A stretch of DNA of 64,000 nt from an uncultured bacterium. GTDB taxonomy: Bacteria; Elusimicrobiota; Elusimicrobia; Elusimicrobiales; Elusimicrobiaceae. Under the pieces are notes generated by a model. That model was not told where the DNA came from and searched no databases. It saw nothing but the letters and a program-made list of their open reading frames with translations. The DNA lies in the NCBI GenBank assembly GCA_949294085.1, contig CASFFX010000006.1, positions 166,256 through 230,255 of the forward strand, given 5' to 3'. Position 1 is the stretch's first letter, and each line of letters begins with the position of its first letter. The translations under genes and the position numbers were made by a program. This document shows positions 8,589-17,265 of the stretch, piece by piece.

Positions 8589-9335
8589 ATGAATTCTCCC
8601 ATGCATGCGCTGGCGGGCGTAATTACCGAAAAATTTATCGCGGCGGATCCCGCCGCCGCTGCCCGCGCCTTGGAAACGCTGGCCACCCACGAAGTGCTCC
8701 TGCTGGTGGGCTCGCTGAAAGCCCAAACGCTGGTGGCGTGCCTGAACCCGATGAACCCCGCCAAAGCGGCGGCGGTGCTGCGGCGGCTGCCGTTGCGGCA
8801 GGCGTCGTACGTGCTGGCCCGGCTGGAAGTACCGCAGGCGGCGCGGCTGATGAAGGAATTTTCCGCCCCGTACCGGGAGCGGATTGCCGCGGTGCTGGAG
8901 CCAGCTTTTGTGCGGGTGCTGGAACAGGCCGGCGCGTATGCGGCGGGCAGCGTGGGCCTGCTGATGAATACCGATGTGATTGCGGTGCGGACGGAGAGCA
9001 AATTGGCCGCGTTGATTGAGCGCTTGAAAGCCTTGCCGCGCAAAAAATTGCCGTTGGTGTGTTTTGTAACGGGCAAAGACGGCGAACTGAAGGGCGCCAT
9101 ACGCACGGCGGAACTGGCGTTTTATGCGCCGCAGTCCGTGTGCGGGTCGGTCATGAATCCGACAGCCTCTCTCTTGCCGCAGACGGACGCGCAAACCGCC
9201 CGGCAGACTTTCTTGAAAGAGGAAGCGGACGTCCTGCCCGTAACCGACGAAAAACACATTTTGCTGGGCGTGTTGGCCAAAACGGCGCTCCCGGCAGATG
9301 AAAAAAAGCCGTTCTGGCGCCGCCTGGCCGATTAG
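8589..9335 (+). CDS. Soluble MgtE N-domain / CBS-domain protein
   Basis: A 248-residue protein. Residues 1-115 are helical repeats like the MgtE intracellular N domain (MNPAKAAAVLRRLPLRQASYVLARLEVPQAARLMKEF). Residues 125-240 form a CBS pair: LLMNTDVIAVRTESKLAALIERL, LPLVCFVTGKDGELKGAI, then VCGSVMNPTASLLPQTD and ADVLPVTDEKHILLGVL. The transmembrane channel part of MgtE is absent, and no channel gene lies nearby. It resembles the regulatory half of a magnesium transporter acting alone, or a FliG-like scaffold. It may sense Mg2+ or adenine nucleotides. Single-gene unit. Confidence 0.8.
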   Translation: MNSPMHALAGVITEKFIAADPAAAARALETLATHEVLLLVGSLKAQTLVACLNPMNPAKAAAVLRRLPLRQASYVLARLEVPQAARLMKEFSAPYRERIAAVLEPAFVRVLEQAGAYAAGSVGLLMNTDVIAVRTESKLAALIERLKALPRKKLPLVCFVTGKDGELKGAIRTAELAFYAPQSVCGSVMNPTASLLPQTDAQTARQTFLKEEADVLPVTDEKHILLGVLAKTALPADEKKPFWRRLAD

Positions 9336-9392
9336 TGCCGCGCCTGGTGCGGAAATTTCAAAATTTTCCTTTTCCTATCTCTTCTAAAAAAC

Positions 9393-9398
9393 TACAAT
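9393..9398 (+). promoter_or_regulatory. -10 box for the Wzy/TPR gene
   Basis: TACAAT 28 nt upstream of the ATG at 9427; no clear -35. Confidence 0.45.
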
Positions 9399-9426
9399 AT
9401 AACCAGTTTATTGTAGTGGGGATTTT

Positions 9427-12036
9427 ATGCTTAATTTAACCAAATCTGCCAAAGAAACCGTCTATATGAAAATTTTGCGGGTGTTGCTGGCGATGTGTTT
9501 TCTCGTCGTGCCGCTGGTGTTTTTTACCGATTTAACGGCAAACCCGTTTTTTGTGCAAAACACGCTGCTGTATATGCTGCTGGCCTTAATCTTCGGGACG
9601 CTGGCCGTCAAGTTTCTGCGTTCTAAAGACATAGACTTTACCAAAACGTTTTTTGATTTGGCGTTTTTTGTGTACGTCATTTCCTGCGTGGTGGGGTGGC
9701 TGTCGGCGGTGTCGTCGGCGCCGCAAGCCTTGCGCCAGACGTTGTTTTACGGGTTGCTTAACTACGGCAGTTTGTTGCTGATTGTGTCGCTGGGGGCGTA
9801 TATGATCAGCAAAAACGTGGTGTTTTCGGGCACGATAGAAAGCAAAACCAATTACATTTTGCTGTTTTTGGCGTGGGGCGCGGCGTGGTGCCTGCTGCCG
9901 CTGTTAAAGACCACGGTTTCTTCCCAAAATATGCTGGCGCATATGTTTGACTGGTACGCCCTGCTGTTGTGGGGGGTGGGCGTATGGCTGGGTGTGCGGG
10001 TGCTGCGCAAGCTGACGCAGGAAAATATTTTGGTGCTGATGTTTGTGGCGGTGTTTTTGGCTTGCTGTTATGGGGTGCTGCAAGCGTTGGGGCTGGAATT
10101 TTTGTGGCCGTTTGAAATCAATCAGTTTGCCACCAAGGCTTTTTCCACCTTCGGCAATCCGAACTTTTTGTCGTCTGCCGTGGTGATGCTGCTGCCGGCG
10201 CTGTTGGTGTATTTTATGCGCACCGACAGCAAAAAAGATTTTGTGGTGTACGGGCTGTTGGTGCTCGTATATATTTTGTTTTTATCGTTTGGGTTGGCGC
10301 GTTCCTGCTGGCTGGGGGCGGCGTGCGGGCTGATTATGATGTGGATGTTCGGCACGCTGCGAGCGCTGATTTGGAAACGCAAGGGCCGGGTGTTTTTGCT
10401 GGCGTTGCTGGCGGTGGGCGTGGGCTGGGGGTCCGTGTACGTGGACGGGGAGGACAAAGTAAGCCCCGTAGCCAAACGCGCCGCCGAGCTGACGCAGGTA
10501 ACGCCTTCCAATATCACGCTGAAAGTGGACCGCAACAAAATTTTTCAATCGCTTCATCAACGTTTGTTTATGTGGGACGTGGCCAAAGAAATCTTTTTGG
10601 AGCGCCCCGTATTGGGCAGCGGGTTGGGAAATTTTCAAATGGCTTTTGAACAGAACCAACCCAAAACCCTGCTGCGCTACCCCAATTTGCGCGAACTGAA
10701 AACCATCACGCCGGCCCCGCATAACGAGCTGTTCTTCCAGCTGGCGCAAGGGGGCATTGTAGGGCTGGGGCTGTTTCTGTTTATGTTCATGGTGCTGTTT
10801 TTGGAAGTGCGCGATTTTGCCGCCCATAAAAAAGAAGGCGATAAAAAACAGCTTTTGCAGGCGCTTTTCTGCGGGATTTTGGGTATGCTGGTGGACAATA
10901 TGCTCAACATTTCCCTGCATGCGGTGGTGCCGGCGTTCATTTTTTGGTGGATTGTCGGGGCGGAAGTAAGCGGCGTGGGGAAGGAAGAACGCCGTATTGC
11001 CATTACCGCCAACCCCGTTACCAAAACGGTGGCGCTGATGATTGTGGGCGCCAGCGCGGCGATTTTGGTGTGGCAGAGCCTGTGGCTGACGAGCGAATAC
11101 CGTTCGTTCTTGGGGCAAAAGGACATTGCCGAAAAGAAATACGACGCGGCGGTGGCCAATCTGTCGGCGGCGCTGTCGCTTTATCCGGCCAATACCGAGG
11201 CCGGCTTTCGGCTGGGCAACGTGCTGTTGGCGCAGGGAAAATACAAAGAAGCGCTGGCCGCGTTTGAAAAAACGATGTCCGCCGCTTCGTATTACGAAGA
11301 AGTGTATTTCCACGCCGCTTTGGCCGCTTTGGGCGCCAACGAGCCGAAAAAAGCCGTGCATTATCTGATGGACAATTTGCGTTTGCACCCGTACAATTTG
11401 CAGGCGTATGTGATGCTGTCGCAGCTATTGGACGAGGACGTGATTTATGCCGACGAGTCGGCCCTGTCGCTGATGGAACGGGGGCTGACGCTTTTCCCGT
11501 ACGAAACCAGCCTGTGGCGCATGGCGGGGGAAATTTATCAAAAACTGGGCGATACCGAATACGCCAAAAACACGTATAAACGCGGCTTGACCGTGGACAC
11601 GCTGGACCGCGAACTGCTGCGCCGGCTGAGCGCGCTGTATCCGGCCCAGTCGGCCGACCGGCCGGGGGTGATTGCCCAGGCCCAGCGTTTGCAGCGCTAC
11701 CAGGACAAGGCGGATAAATTCAACAAAATGTCGCCTTATTACCAACAGCGCCTTCGCCGGGATATAGAGGCCTACATCAAAGATTATCCCGACGACACCA
11801 ACGGCCGCATTTTGCTGGCGCGGGTGCTTTCGTTGGCGGGCAACGACATCAAGGCCGAAGAAGTGCTGGAAGGCGTGCTGAAGGAATTCCCCGACGATTT
11901 GTGGGCCAATTTGGCGCTTTCCACGCTCTACTACAAGGCGGAGGACGTACAAAAAGCCAAACAATGCTTGCAGGACGCGCTGTTTTATTACCCGCAAAAT
12001 GCGTTGGCCACGGCGCGTTTGAAGGCGTTGGAATAA
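9427..12036 (+). CDS. O-antigen ligase/polymerase (Wzy/WaaL type) with C-terminal TPRs
   Basis: An 869-residue membrane protein. About residues 15-520 hold 12 or so hydrophobic segments; the periplasmic loop includes RLFMWDVAKEIFLERPVLGSGLGNFQ and TPAPHNELFFQLAQGGIVGLG, the conserved Wzy_C pattern with the PHN histidine. From about residue 560 it switches to TPR units (AVANLSAALSLYPANTEAGFRLGNVLLAQGKYKEAL and others) to the end. Wzy_C enzymes polymerise or transfer lipid-linked glycans to lipid A or to pilins (PglL/TfpO). Being 150 nt upstream of the type IV pilus locus makes pilin glycosylation possible but unproven. It has its own promoter and no terminator was seen after it. Confidence 0.82.
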   Translation: MLNLTKSAKETVYMKILRVLLAMCFLVVPLVFFTDLTANPFFVQNTLLYMLLALIFGTLAVKFLRSKDIDFTKTFFDLAFFVYVISCVVGWLSAVSSAPQALRQTLFYGLLNYGSLLLIVSLGAYMISKNVVFSGTIESKTNYILLFLAWGAAWCLLPLLKTTVSSQNMLAHMFDWYALLLWGVGVWLGVRVLRKLTQENILVLMFVAVFLACCYGVLQALGLEFLWPFEINQFATKAFSTFGNPNFLSSAVVMLLPALLVYFMRTDSKKDFVVYGLLVLVYILFLSFGLARSCWLGAACGLIMMWMFGTLRALIWKRKGRVFLLALLAVGVGWGSVYVDGEDKVSPVAKRAAELTQVTPSNITLKVDRNKIFQSLHQRLFMWDVAKEIFLERPVLGSGLGNFQMAFEQNQPKTLLRYPNLRELKTITPAPHNELFFQLAQGGIVGLGLFLFMFMVLFLEVRDFAAHKKEGDKKQLLQALFCGILGMLVDNMLNISLHAVVPAFIFWWIVGAEVSGVGKEERRIAITANPVTKTVALMIVGASAAILVWQSLWLTSEYRSFLGQKDIAEKKYDAAVANLSAALSLYPANTEAGFRLGNVLLAQGKYKEALAAFEKTMSAASYYEEVYFHAALAALGANEPKKAVHYLMDNLRLHPYNLQAYVMLSQLLDEDVIYADESALSLMERGLTLFPYETSLWRMAGEIYQKLGDTEYAKNTYKRGLTVDTLDRELLRRLSALYPAQSADRPGVIAQAQRLQRYQDKADKFNKMSPYYQQRLRRDIEAYIKDYPDDTNGRILLARVLSLAGNDIKAEEVLEGVLKEFPDDLWANLALSTLYYKAEDVQKAKQCLQDALFYYPQNALATARLKALE

Positions 12037-12099
12037 TTTCCGAAAAAGGAAAATAGCGGCAGTTGGACGGGACGTAAAAAAACAAATGCAAAATTTGAC

Positions 12100-12127
12100 T
12101 TTACAAACCGCGCGAAATTGCTATAAT
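12100..12127 (+). promoter_or_regulatory. Promoter of the type IV pilus operon
   Basis: TTTACA at 12100-12105, 16-bp spacer, TATAAT at 12122-12127. The leader to the ATG at 12187 is about 53 nt and includes an AGGA site. Confidence 0.7.
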
Positions 12128-12186
12128 TCTAGTATCTGTGTGTTGCAGGGTATAGACGATATATCGCAAGGGACAGGAATACCGAG

Positions 12187-14151
12187 ATGATAAAAACGAA
12201 TAAATTCTTATACTATCTGATAGTTTCCGTTTTCTGCTTTTCTCTGACGAGCGGAAGCGTCGTTTTCGCGGCTTCTCCGGCCAAACAGCTGGCCCGAGGC
12301 ATCGCGCTTTATGAAGACAATAAAGACGAAGAAGCCTTGGACTACTTCGTTGATGTTATGCTTTCCGGCAACAAAGAACAAATTGCCGAAGCCAATAAGT
12401 ACGTGGAAAAGATCCACAACCGGATCGGCGGAATTCAAACGCCGGTAGAAGTGGACATCAATTTTAAGGAAGGCGAAGTAAAAAGCCTGGACGACGTAAC
12501 CGATGCCGCGGTGCTTGCCGCGCAGCAGCAGGCTCAAGCCCAAGCGGCCGAGGCGCAAGCCAAGGCCGAAGCCGCCAAAGCCGAAGCGCAAGCCCAGGCG
12601 GAGGCCGCCAAACAAAACGCCTTGGCCGAAGTGGAAGCTCAACAACAAGCGCTGACGGAACGCATTGAAGCCAATCGCTTGGCCGCCCAAGAACGCGCCG
12701 ATCAGTACCGCGAAGATATGGCCCAGCAGGCGGCCGTTTCCAACGAAGCGGCGCTGGAATCTTCTACTGTAGCCGCTACGGTAACGGAGCCTGGATTGAC
12801 CGCAACCGATCAGGCCGACCAAGCCGCCATCAATGCCCAAACGCAGGCGGAACTGGCCGCGGCTGATCAAGCCGCCAGCATGGAGCAGCCGCAGGAGGAA
12901 CCCCGCTCCGAAGAAGTCCTTAGCTCCACCTCGGAACCGTCCTCTTCTACCTTTACGGATTTGACTTCTCCCGAAGCGCTGGAAGCGCGCGAAATCTATA
13001 CCCAGCAAAAACTGGACAGCATGACGGCTGCCGCCGTGGATAAAATTTCCGCGGTCAAAGGCGTGCATTTGTATTTCCGCGACGGTTTGCCCGACGCGTT
13101 GGATATGGATGCGGACGTGATTTTCCAGGGCAACAAATTCCGCCCGGAAGCTTTGGCTTTGCTGGATAACATTTACGATTTGATGGCGCTGACGCAAAAT
13201 GCGGCGTACGTTATTTTGCCGCCCGGTTCTTATACCGATGATGTAACCCTGTCCGGTATTCGCCAGGCGATGGCGCTCAACTCCTATTTTGTCAACCGCG
13301 GTATTTCGCAGGGCAAACTGCACTACAATATGGGGTTGGTGGATCAGGAACCGCCGGCCCGGTTTGCCAATTTGAACGGGCTGTCTATCGTGTTTGACTA
13401 TACGGCCCAGCTTCCTACCCGCATGGAAAAGAATGAAGGCAACCAAAAAGCCCCGCTGTTGAGCATGGCCATTGTGCCCCAGTGCCACGCCATTGACCGC
13501 GCTCTGGGCGAAGCCTATGCGATTGATTTCTCCGTGTTGGAAACGGTCAACCCGGTGGACAACTGGGTGCTGCAAGTGGTCCAGCATGGGCGCGACGGCA
13601 AATTCTACGTGGTGCGCCAGCTGGAAGGCTTTACGCCCGTGTATCATCAGTTCCTGTGGAACGGCCGCAAAGGAATTATCGGGCCGGAACTGCCTTGCGG
13701 CAAATACACGCTGGTCTTGACGGCGACCGATTTGAAAGGCCAAAAACAAACGCTGCGCCGCCGCGTGATTGTGAAATGCTCCGAACAAAAAACGTCTTCT
13801 GCGTGCACGTCCGGTACGTGCCAGGCTGCGGCGGGTGATGAATATTGCCCCAACTGCAATTACAAAACGCAGCGCTTGTGGACAAAACCCGCCCGCTTTA
13901 TGAAAGCGGCGGCTCAAACGCAGGAAGCGGCCGCTCCCGCAGCGGATACCTACGGCGTGAGCACGACGCCCGATATGACGACGGATACAATGCCCGATAC
14001 CTTGGGCACGACCGACGGCGCCTACGCTCCGCTGCCGGACACCAATCCGTACGCCGCCCCGCAGGGAAGTACGGTGCAGCCTTCCACCGCACCGGCCGAA
14101 TTACCGGTAAACAATCCCTACGATATGCCGTATGAACAATACGGGAACTAA
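12187..14151 (+). CDS. Exported OmpA-like envelope protein, first gene of pilus locus
   Basis: A 654-residue exported protein. Signal peptide (MIKTNKFLYYLIVSVFCFSL...VFA) is followed by a TPR-like helix (LARGIALYEDNKDEEALDYF), an Ala/Gln/Glu-rich coiled coil at about residues 110-180, and an OmpA-like domain at about 295-400: DMDADVIFQGNKFRPEALALLDNIYDLMAL, then SGIRQAMALNSYFVNRGIS and PARFANLNGLSIVFDY. A beta-sandwich segment near residue 500 (GKYTLVLTATDLKGQKQTL) resembles FlgD-type Ig folds. A four-cysteine cluster (CTSGTCQ...CPNCNY) and a Pro/Thr-rich tail finish it. OmpA domains bind peptidoglycan, so it may anchor the pilus machine, like TsaP or FimV in other systems; no sequence link to those is claimed. 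Confidence 0.72.
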   Translation: MIKTNKFLYYLIVSVFCFSLTSGSVVFAASPAKQLARGIALYEDNKDEEALDYFVDVMLSGNKEQIAEANKYVEKIHNRIGGIQTPVEVDINFKEGEVKSLDDVTDAAVLAAQQQAQAQAAEAQAKAEAAKAEAQAQAEAAKQNALAEVEAQQQALTERIEANRLAAQERADQYREDMAQQAAVSNEAALESSTVAATVTEPGLTATDQADQAAINAQTQAELAAADQAASMEQPQEEPRSEEVLSSTSEPSSSTFTDLTSPEALEAREIYTQQKLDSMTAAAVDKISAVKGVHLYFRDGLPDALDMDADVIFQGNKFRPEALALLDNIYDLMALTQNAAYVILPPGSYTDDVTLSGIRQAMALNSYFVNRGISQGKLHYNMGLVDQEPPARFANLNGLSIVFDYTAQLPTRMEKNEGNQKAPLLSMAIVPQCHAIDRALGEAYAIDFSVLETVNPVDNWVLQVVQHGRDGKFYVVRQLEGFTPVYHQFLWNGRKGIIGPELPCGKYTLVLTATDLKGQKQTLRRRVIVKCSEQKTSSACTSGTCQAAAGDEYCPNCNYKTQRLWTKPARFMKAAAQTQEAAAPAADTYGVSTTPDMTTDTMPDTLGTTDGAYAPLPDTNPYAAPQGSTVQPSTAPAELPVNNPYDMPYEQYGN

Positions 14152-14163
14152 TCCGAGGTAAAT

Positions 14164-15786
14164 ATGAGTCTTTCTGAAACGTTAATCGGCAAAAATATGA
14201 ATGCGCACCCGGACTGCCTGGGTATCTATATTGGCATTGACGAAATGTACGTGGCCCAAAGCTCCAAAAAAGACAGCGGCACCGTGTTGGAATCGCTGGT
14301 GCGCGTGCCGATTAATTCCGTGGATAAAACGGCGTTGAAACCTTTGGATTTGAACGAAACGTTTTTTTCTATGAACAACTGGCTGGAAGCGCTGGGCAAG
14401 GTAACTTCCAAGAAAAAATGGAAAACCAACCGCGTCGTCGTCAGTTTGGCGCCGGCCTTTTGTCTGCTGCGCCACTTTGTAATTCCGGCCGCCATTGAAC
14501 GCAAAATGTGGAAGAGCTCCATCCCGCTTCAAGCGCGCAAATACATCCATTTCCCGTTTGAAAAAGCGGAATACGCTTACCACGTGTATGAATTTGAAAC
14601 GGCCGCTACCAAACAAAAACGTTTGGGTGTCGTGTTCGCCATGACCACCAAACTGATTATTGAGCGTTTGCAAAAAGGGCTCAAATCGGTTGGATTGGAA
14701 TTGGTGTCGGTGGAACCGTCCAGCCTGTCTTTGGGCCGTGCGTTTAACGACAGCGACAAGGAAGCCATCGGCAACGGGGGGAGAATTTATTCTTTCTTCG
14801 GCAAAGATTTGGCCAGCTTTGTGTTTTTGAACGAAAACGCCCCCGTGTTGCTGCGGGACGTGGAAATTTCGGGTTCTCTTCCCGCCGAACGCCGCCGCTT
14901 TGAAATTACCAACTGCACGGAATTTATTGCCAAACAGCTGGAAAAAGACCCGTTTGAAGAGGCCGTCATTGTGGGGCACGATACCGAGCAATGGATTCCC
15001 GCCCTGGAAGCGGATTCCAAAAAGCCGGTGCGCAAATGGGATTTGCACGAAGTGTATGGTATTGAAACCAAATCCGTGGGTGAGATTGCGGCCATTGGCG
15101 CCAGCATCAAATTCTACGACCATAAAACCCCGGATTTGGACTTTGCCAAAGGCACGCGTTTAAGCGATTATGAATTTAACGCCAGTGTAACCGCGTGGAA
15201 AGTGGCCGCGGTGCTGATTGTGATTTTGTTGCTTTTGATTGGCAAAGGCTGGCTGGGCGTGCAAAGCAAAGCGGACGAATTGGCTAAGGCCAAAGCGTCC
15301 AATAAAATGAAAATTGCGGATTTTGAAGGACTGACCGCCAGCAAAATTCAAAGCAATTTAAGCAAGATGAAAACGCAGAATACCAATCTGCGCGCTTTGC
15401 TGGAGCAAGGCGGGGAATACATTACGCCGCTGTTGGTGGAATTGGTGGATACGATTCCGCAGGAAATTTGGATTAACAAATTGGAATATGCGGCGCCGTT
15501 TCCGGCCAAAAGCAGCAGTGTTCCTACCCTTACCATAGAAGGCACCATTAAAACTGGCCGCGACGGCCGTGCGGATTTGGCCTTGGGAAACCAATTCAAA
15601 GACGCATTGGTACAGCAGCCTAATTTTAAGAAGATTTGCGGCGATTCCGCTAATATCCAGTATGTAAATGTGGCCGGTACGGGAAAGGCAAACACTAACT
15701 CTACCGTCGGTTCTGGCGGAAGCTCCAGCGCCGGGCAGGAAACCAGTTTCGTGCTGAAATGCGGCACCACAGCGAGGGGGCGTTAA
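14164..15786 (+). CDS. PilM-PilN fusion protein
   Basis: A 540-residue protein joining two pilus platform parts. Residues 15-320 are the actin-like PilM fold: CLGIYIGIDEMYVAQ (phosphate-1 loop), VVVSLAPAFCLLRHFVIP, ARKYIHFPFEKAEYAYHV and a closing IAAIGASIKFY. A single transmembrane helix at about 345-365 (VAAVLIVILLLLIGKGWLG) leads to a coiled coil and a PilN-like ferredoxin-fold domain (ITPLLVELVDTIPQEIWINKLEY). In most T4P systems pilM and pilN are separate, and PilM binds the cytoplasmic tail of PilN. Here they are one chain. A Gly/Ser-rich linker lies near the C-terminus. Followed one base later by pilO. Confidence 0.85.
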   Translation: MSLSETLIGKNMNAHPDCLGIYIGIDEMYVAQSSKKDSGTVLESLVRVPINSVDKTALKPLDLNETFFSMNNWLEALGKVTSKKKWKTNRVVVSLAPAFCLLRHFVIPAAIERKMWKSSIPLQARKYIHFPFEKAEYAYHVYEFETAATKQKRLGVVFAMTTKLIIERLQKGLKSVGLELVSVEPSSLSLGRAFNDSDKEAIGNGGRIYSFFGKDLASFVFLNENAPVLLRDVEISGSLPAERRRFEITNCTEFIAKQLEKDPFEEAVIVGHDTEQWIPALEADSKKPVRKWDLHEVYGIETKSVGEIAAIGASIKFYDHKTPDLDFAKGTRLSDYEFNASVTAWKVAAVLIVILLLLIGKGWLGVQSKADELAKAKASNKMKIADFEGLTASKIQSNLSKMKTQNTNLRALLEQGGEYITPLLVELVDTIPQEIWINKLEYAAPFPAKSSSVPTLTIEGTIKTGRDGRADLALGNQFKDALVQQPNFKKICGDSANIQYVNVAGTGKANTNSTVGSGGSSSAGQETSFVLKCGTTARGR

Positions 15787-15787
15787 T

Positions 15788-16474
15788 ATGGCTGTCAATT
15801 TGAAAACCAACAAATACGTGGAAGATTTGAAAAAAGGCTTTCAGGATATCCAAACGGTAGCCCAGGAAGGCAATTTCAAATTGTTCCTCAAGCAGTTCAT
15901 TGCCGTGTTATTGGTCTTTTTGCTGTTCCGGTATTTGGGCGGAAAGTTTGACGCAAAGATTTCCAACTATGTGGGCCAAATGGACGCTATCCGCGTGCAG
16001 CAAACGAGTGAACGGGAATACGAGGCCAACAAAAGGGAATTGATTTCGCTGGAACCGCGCTTTCCGGACGCCGATTCCAAAAACGAGTGGCTGCTGAGCC
16101 AAATTTTGGGTATTTTTAAGGGAGCCAATTTGACGCCGCAGATAGAAGGGACGCAGTCGGAAGATTCTTCCAATTCGTCTTACGTGGCGGCCTCCTTGAA
16201 AGTCAACACGGAGATGAATTTCCTGCAATTTGCGGATTTCTTGGCCAGCGTGGAGAACCGAAAAGCTTTTGTAAAAGTGTCGGAAATTTCGGTGATTAAA
16301 TCTACCGAGTCCGACAAATTGGGTTCCAACAAAATTTCGCTTCGTTTCAACACGATTTTCCCGAAAGAGAAAATTGCTAAATCCTTGTTCAAAGATTATG
16401 ATAAAATAATCAAGGAACAAAAGGCCGCCGCCCAAGCCAAAAAGCAACAAGCGGCCGCCCAGGAGGGTAAATAA
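15788..16474 (+). CDS. pilO: Type IV pilus inner-membrane protein PilO
   Basis: A 228-residue bitopic protein: cytoplasmic N-terminus of about 35 residues, one transmembrane helix (QFIAVLLVFLLFRYLGGKF), then a coiled coil and a periplasmic ferredoxin-like domain (SYVAASLKVNTEMNFLQFADFLASVENRKAFVKVSEI), as in PilO. The C-terminus is Ala/Gln/Lys-rich. Position between the PilMN fusion and the PilP-like gene fits the pilMNOPQ order. It would pair with the PilN half of the fusion to align PilP and PilQ. Its stop abuts the next start. Confidence 0.85.
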   Translation: MAVNLKTNKYVEDLKKGFQDIQTVAQEGNFKLFLKQFIAVLLVFLLFRYLGGKFDAKISNYVGQMDAIRVQQTSEREYEANKRELISLEPRFPDADSKNEWLLSQILGIFKGANLTPQIEGTQSEDSSNSSYVAASLKVNTEMNFLQFADFLASVENRKAFVKVSEISVIKSTESDKLGSNKISLRFNTIFPKEKIAKSLFKDYDKIIKEQKAAAQAKKQQAAAQEGK

Positions 16475-17233
16475 ATGAACAAGAAAGTTTGGACGCTTTT
16501 TGCCCTGCTTGGCGTAGCGGCGCTGCCTTTGGCGCAAGCGCAGCAGGCTTCGGCCAATAATGAAAATTTGGTGGGGAAAACGGCCCCCGGCGTGAAGGAA
16601 ACGCTGGCGGCTCAGGCGGACGTATCGGTGGAAGCGGTAGAAGCCCCGAAGGAAGCGGCTGCCCCGGCACAAGCCGCCGCGGGAACAACGGAAACGGGTG
16701 CTCCTGCCTCTGAAGCGGGTGCGGCTTCTGCCGAAGGAACAGCCCCGCAGGCTGCTGCGGAAGGCCAAGCGGCTTTGCCTGAAGCCAAGGAAGGGGAAGG
16801 TTTTGTGGCGGCGCGGGAAGAACTGCCCGAAGCACCGCAGGAAGCCGAAGCGCCTAAAGTAACGTTTAATCCCAAAAACCGCCGCGATCCGACGCTCTCT
16901 CCGGACGATTTCCTGTTGCTGCAATACCGGGAACAGCAGCGTCTGGCCGCGTTGGAAGCCGAACGCCAGCGCAAACTGGCCGAAGAAAGACGCCGCCGGG
17001 AAGAAGCGGAACGCCAGCGCCAGCTGGAATTGGCCCGCATCAAAGACCCGACCCGCGAAGTGCGCAATAAAATTCGGGTAACGGGGATCATCGGCAACGA
17101 AATTTTTATTGGCAGCAAAATCTACACTATCGGCAACAGTATTTACGGTGCCCGCATAGTGGAAGTACGGCCCGAAGAAGTGGTATTCTCTTATAAAGGG
17201 CACAAATTTGTACGGAAAGTTCAGTTGAATTAA
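16475..17233 (+). CDS. pilP: PilP-like periplasmic pilus protein
   Basis: A 252-residue exported protein with a signal peptide (MNKKVWTLFALLGVAALPLAQA). The middle is low-complexity Ala/Glu/Pro-rich, then NRRDPTLSPDDFLLLQ, an Arg/Glu-rich helix (about 145-190), and a C-terminal beta domain: VTGIIGNEIFIGSKIYTIGNSIYG, AEIVEVRPEEVVFSYKGH. The last part matches the PilP beta-sandwich that binds the secretin N-domain, although PilP is usually a lipoprotein and no lipobox Cys is seen here. Identification leans on this domain and on gene order just before pilQ. Confidence 0.78.
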   Translation: MNKKVWTLFALLGVAALPLAQAQQASANNENLVGKTAPGVKETLAAQADVSVEAVEAPKEAAAPAQAAAGTTETGAPASEAGAASAEGTAPQAAAEGQAALPEAKEGEGFVAAREELPEAPQEAEAPKVTFNPKNRRDPTLSPDDFLLLQYREQQRLAALEAERQRKLAEERRRREEAERQRQLELARIKDPTREVRNKIRVTGIIGNEIFIGSKIYTIGNSIYGARIVEVRPEEVVFSYKGHKFVRKVQLN

Positions 17234-17265
17234 AACGCATTTAGCAATAAATTACAGGAGGACAG

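Noticed and set aside
12208-13917. 569-codon minus-strand ORF
   Set aside because: Shadow of the OmpA-like gene; no start context or domain.
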